Source: an uncultured Acetatifactor sp.
GTDB taxonomy: Bacteria; Bacillota; Clostridia; Lachnospirales; Lachnospiraceae
Direction: 5' to 3'
Assembly (NCBI GenBank): GCA_910578995.1
Contig: CAJTSY010000063.1
Span: forward strand, 7,611-21,782
DNA length: 14,172 bases
Numbering within the stretch: the first letter of the stretch is position 1; every line of letters starts with the position of its first letter. The translations under genes were made by a program, and so were the position numbers. The notes beneath the pieces were generated by a model. It did not search any database and was not told where the DNA came from. It was given only the letters and a program-made list of their open reading frames with translations. Positions 12,978 through 14,172 of the stretch are shown piece by piece.

Positions 12978-14172
12978 CTGAGGTCTGCTCCTCTCCTTTC
13001 CTGTCATTATTTCCGTATCGGGCCGGGATCCTTACGGTCACCACGGTCCCCTGCTCCAGGACGCTTTCAATGGACATCCCGTATTCCTCTCCGAAAAAAA
13101 GCTTGATTCTCTGGTTGACATTTTTTAATCCGTACCCGCCCCCCTGGGACTCTGTCTCCAGGATATTCTCCAGGGACGGGGCGGGGATCCCGGCTCCATT
13201 ATCCTTTATGATGATATGGATGTCGTCATTCTTCCGCACGGCCGTGATGGTCAGCCTACCCGGCGCATCGCTTTTTTCAAGGCCATGGACGATGGCGTTC
13301 TCCACCAGGGGCTGGAGCGTCAGGTTGGGGATAAAGCAGTTCCCTATCATATCTTCAATCTGGTATTCCACCCGGAAGCTGTCGTTATGCATGATCTGCT
13401 GAATCTGAAGATAGGATTTTATGTTCAGCATCTCCTGCCGCACGATCGTCATGCTATTGCCCTTGTTCAATGTGGTCCTATAAAAATCGGACAAAAGCCT
13501 CGCCAGCTCACTAATCTCCGGGGCATCTATCCTCAGAGCCCTCCAGTTGATCAGCGACAGGGAATTGTACAGGAAGTGCGGGTTGATCTGGGCCTGGAGG
13601 GCCTTCAGCTCATAGACTTTCTTCTCCAGGGTGGCTTTGTAGTTCTTTTCGATCAGCTCGTTTATTTTTACGATCATGGCCGAGAAGCCCCGTATCAGCT
13701 CCCCGATTTCGTCTTTGGAGCTGCTCTTTACATTGACTACAAAGGAGCCATCTTCCACCTCCGCCATATTTCTTTTCAGTTCATCGATCCGGACCAGCAT
13801 CTTTTTCGAAAACCAGATGCTGACCACAAACACCACGAAAAAGCAGGACAATATAATGATGATCACAATGGCGGAATAGAGATAGGTGGACATGAGGATA
13901 TCATGATAGGACGCGCTCATGACCATCATCCATTCGGTTCCTTTCACATAGTCTTTTATGGAGACGAACTGATTGTCGTCGATGTATAGCTCATTCAGGG
14001 ACGGTATCTGGTCTATCAGTTCATTCACGTCCTGGGGATTGCCGTTATTGCATATGACGTCGTTTCCTTGGCTCCGGATGACCACGGAAATGTTCTGGGC
14101 GTCTACAATCCTTAATATTTTGCTCATGTGAGATAAAGAAGTAAAAGAAGTGTAAAAAATTTTGCCGTTCCC
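12961..14172 (-). CDS. YesM-type sensor histidine kinase, N-terminus outside window
   Basis: The open frame runs to the window edge, so an internal Met at 14127 is not the true start; 403 residues are visible. In order these are the end of an extracytoplasmic sensor domain (about 1-98), one membrane segment (about 99-120, SAIVIIIILSCFFVVFVVS), a HAMP linker (about 121-175), a helical region with QINPHFLYNSLSLINW carrying the phospho-acceptor His at about 199, and an ATPase domain with the N-box LVENAIVHGL (about 289-298), DNGAGI (about 324) and GGGYGLKNV (about 343). This is the His_kinase plus HATPase layout of YesM-like kinases, which usually pair with an AraC-type response regulator; that partner is presumably upstream, outside the window. 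Position beside the importer suggests it senses the same glucan. Confidence 0.93.
   Translation of the reverse strand, partial: GNGKIFYTSFTSLSHMSKILRIVDAQNISVVIRSQGNDVICNNGNPQDVNELIDQIPSLNELYIDDNQFVSIKDYVKGTEWMMVMSASYHDILMSTYLYSAIVIIIILSCFFVVFVVSIWFSKKMLVRIDELKRNMAEVEDGSFVVNVKSSSKDEIGELIRGFSAMIVKINELIEKNYKATLEKKVYELKALQAQINPHFLYNSLSLINWRALRIDAPEISELARLLSDFYRTTLNKGNSMTIVRQEMLNIKSYLQIQQIMHNDSFRVEYQIEDMIGNCFIPNLTLQPLVENAIVHGLEKSDAPGRLTITAVRKNDDIHIIIKDNGAGIPAPSLENILETESQGGGYGLKNVNQRIKLFFGEEYGMSIESVLEQGTVVTVRIPARYGNNDRKGEEQTSGARPF

Noticed and set aside
13216..13989. 257-codon plus-strand frame
   Set aside because: It is antisense to the histidine kinase domains, with His-rich shadow composition.

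Overview
The window looks like chromosomal DNA of a Gram-positive gut-type Clostridia, most likely a member of the Lachnospiraceae. Evidence: AGGAGG-type ribosome sites, GTG/TTG starts beside ATG, a LplB/YtcP-type sugar importer paired with a YesM-type sensor kinase, and a small MerR/excisionase-like helix-turn-helix protein. The assignment rests on gene style, not on any marker gene. All intact genes are on the minus strand, so transcription runs from high to low coordinates.

Region A (about 14172 to 4666) is an alpha-glucan uptake and breakdown locus. In transcription order it holds a YesM-like sensor histidine kinase (N-terminus outside the window), a terminator, a promoter next to a perfect palindrome, a solute-binding lipoprotein, two CUT1 permeases, a neopullulanase/cyclomaltodextrinase-type GH13 enzyme, about 600 bp of gene debris, a second GH13 enzyme, and a 3'-truncated malQ. 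No ATPase gene is present, so the transporter presumably borrows a shared MsmX-type ATPase. The three glucan enzymes lack signal peptides, so the model is import of malto- or cyclodextrins followed by cytoplasmic cleavage. The debris between the two GH13 genes (6896-7509) and the loss of the catalytic C-terminal half of MalQ show that this end of the operon has been rearranged.

Region B (about 4665 to 3938) holds a small acidic helical protein of unknown function, flanked by inverted repeats. Two of these share bases and cannot both fold completely.

Region C (about 3985 to 1) is a regulatory and redox locus. A good sigma-A-type promoter drives a 64-residue helix-turn-helix protein whose end overlaps the start of a LysR-family regulator. 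A strong terminator follows. After a 58-bp tandem repeat with an extra inverted copy come a membrane-anchored flavodoxin, a YqhD/BDH-type iron alcohol dehydrogenase, an NTF2/SnoaL-fold small protein and the start of a lipoprotein. The spacer between the dehydrogenase and the NTF2-like gene folds into three consecutive hairpins. The gene content suggests aldehyde or quinone reduction controlled by the upstream LysR pair, but that is inference.

The main items for a second look are the two non-coding palindromic elements (2632-2754 and 615-729), the HTH-LysR overlap, the truncated malQ, the two opposite-strand gene relics at 7031-7520, and the alternative stems at 4023-4098.
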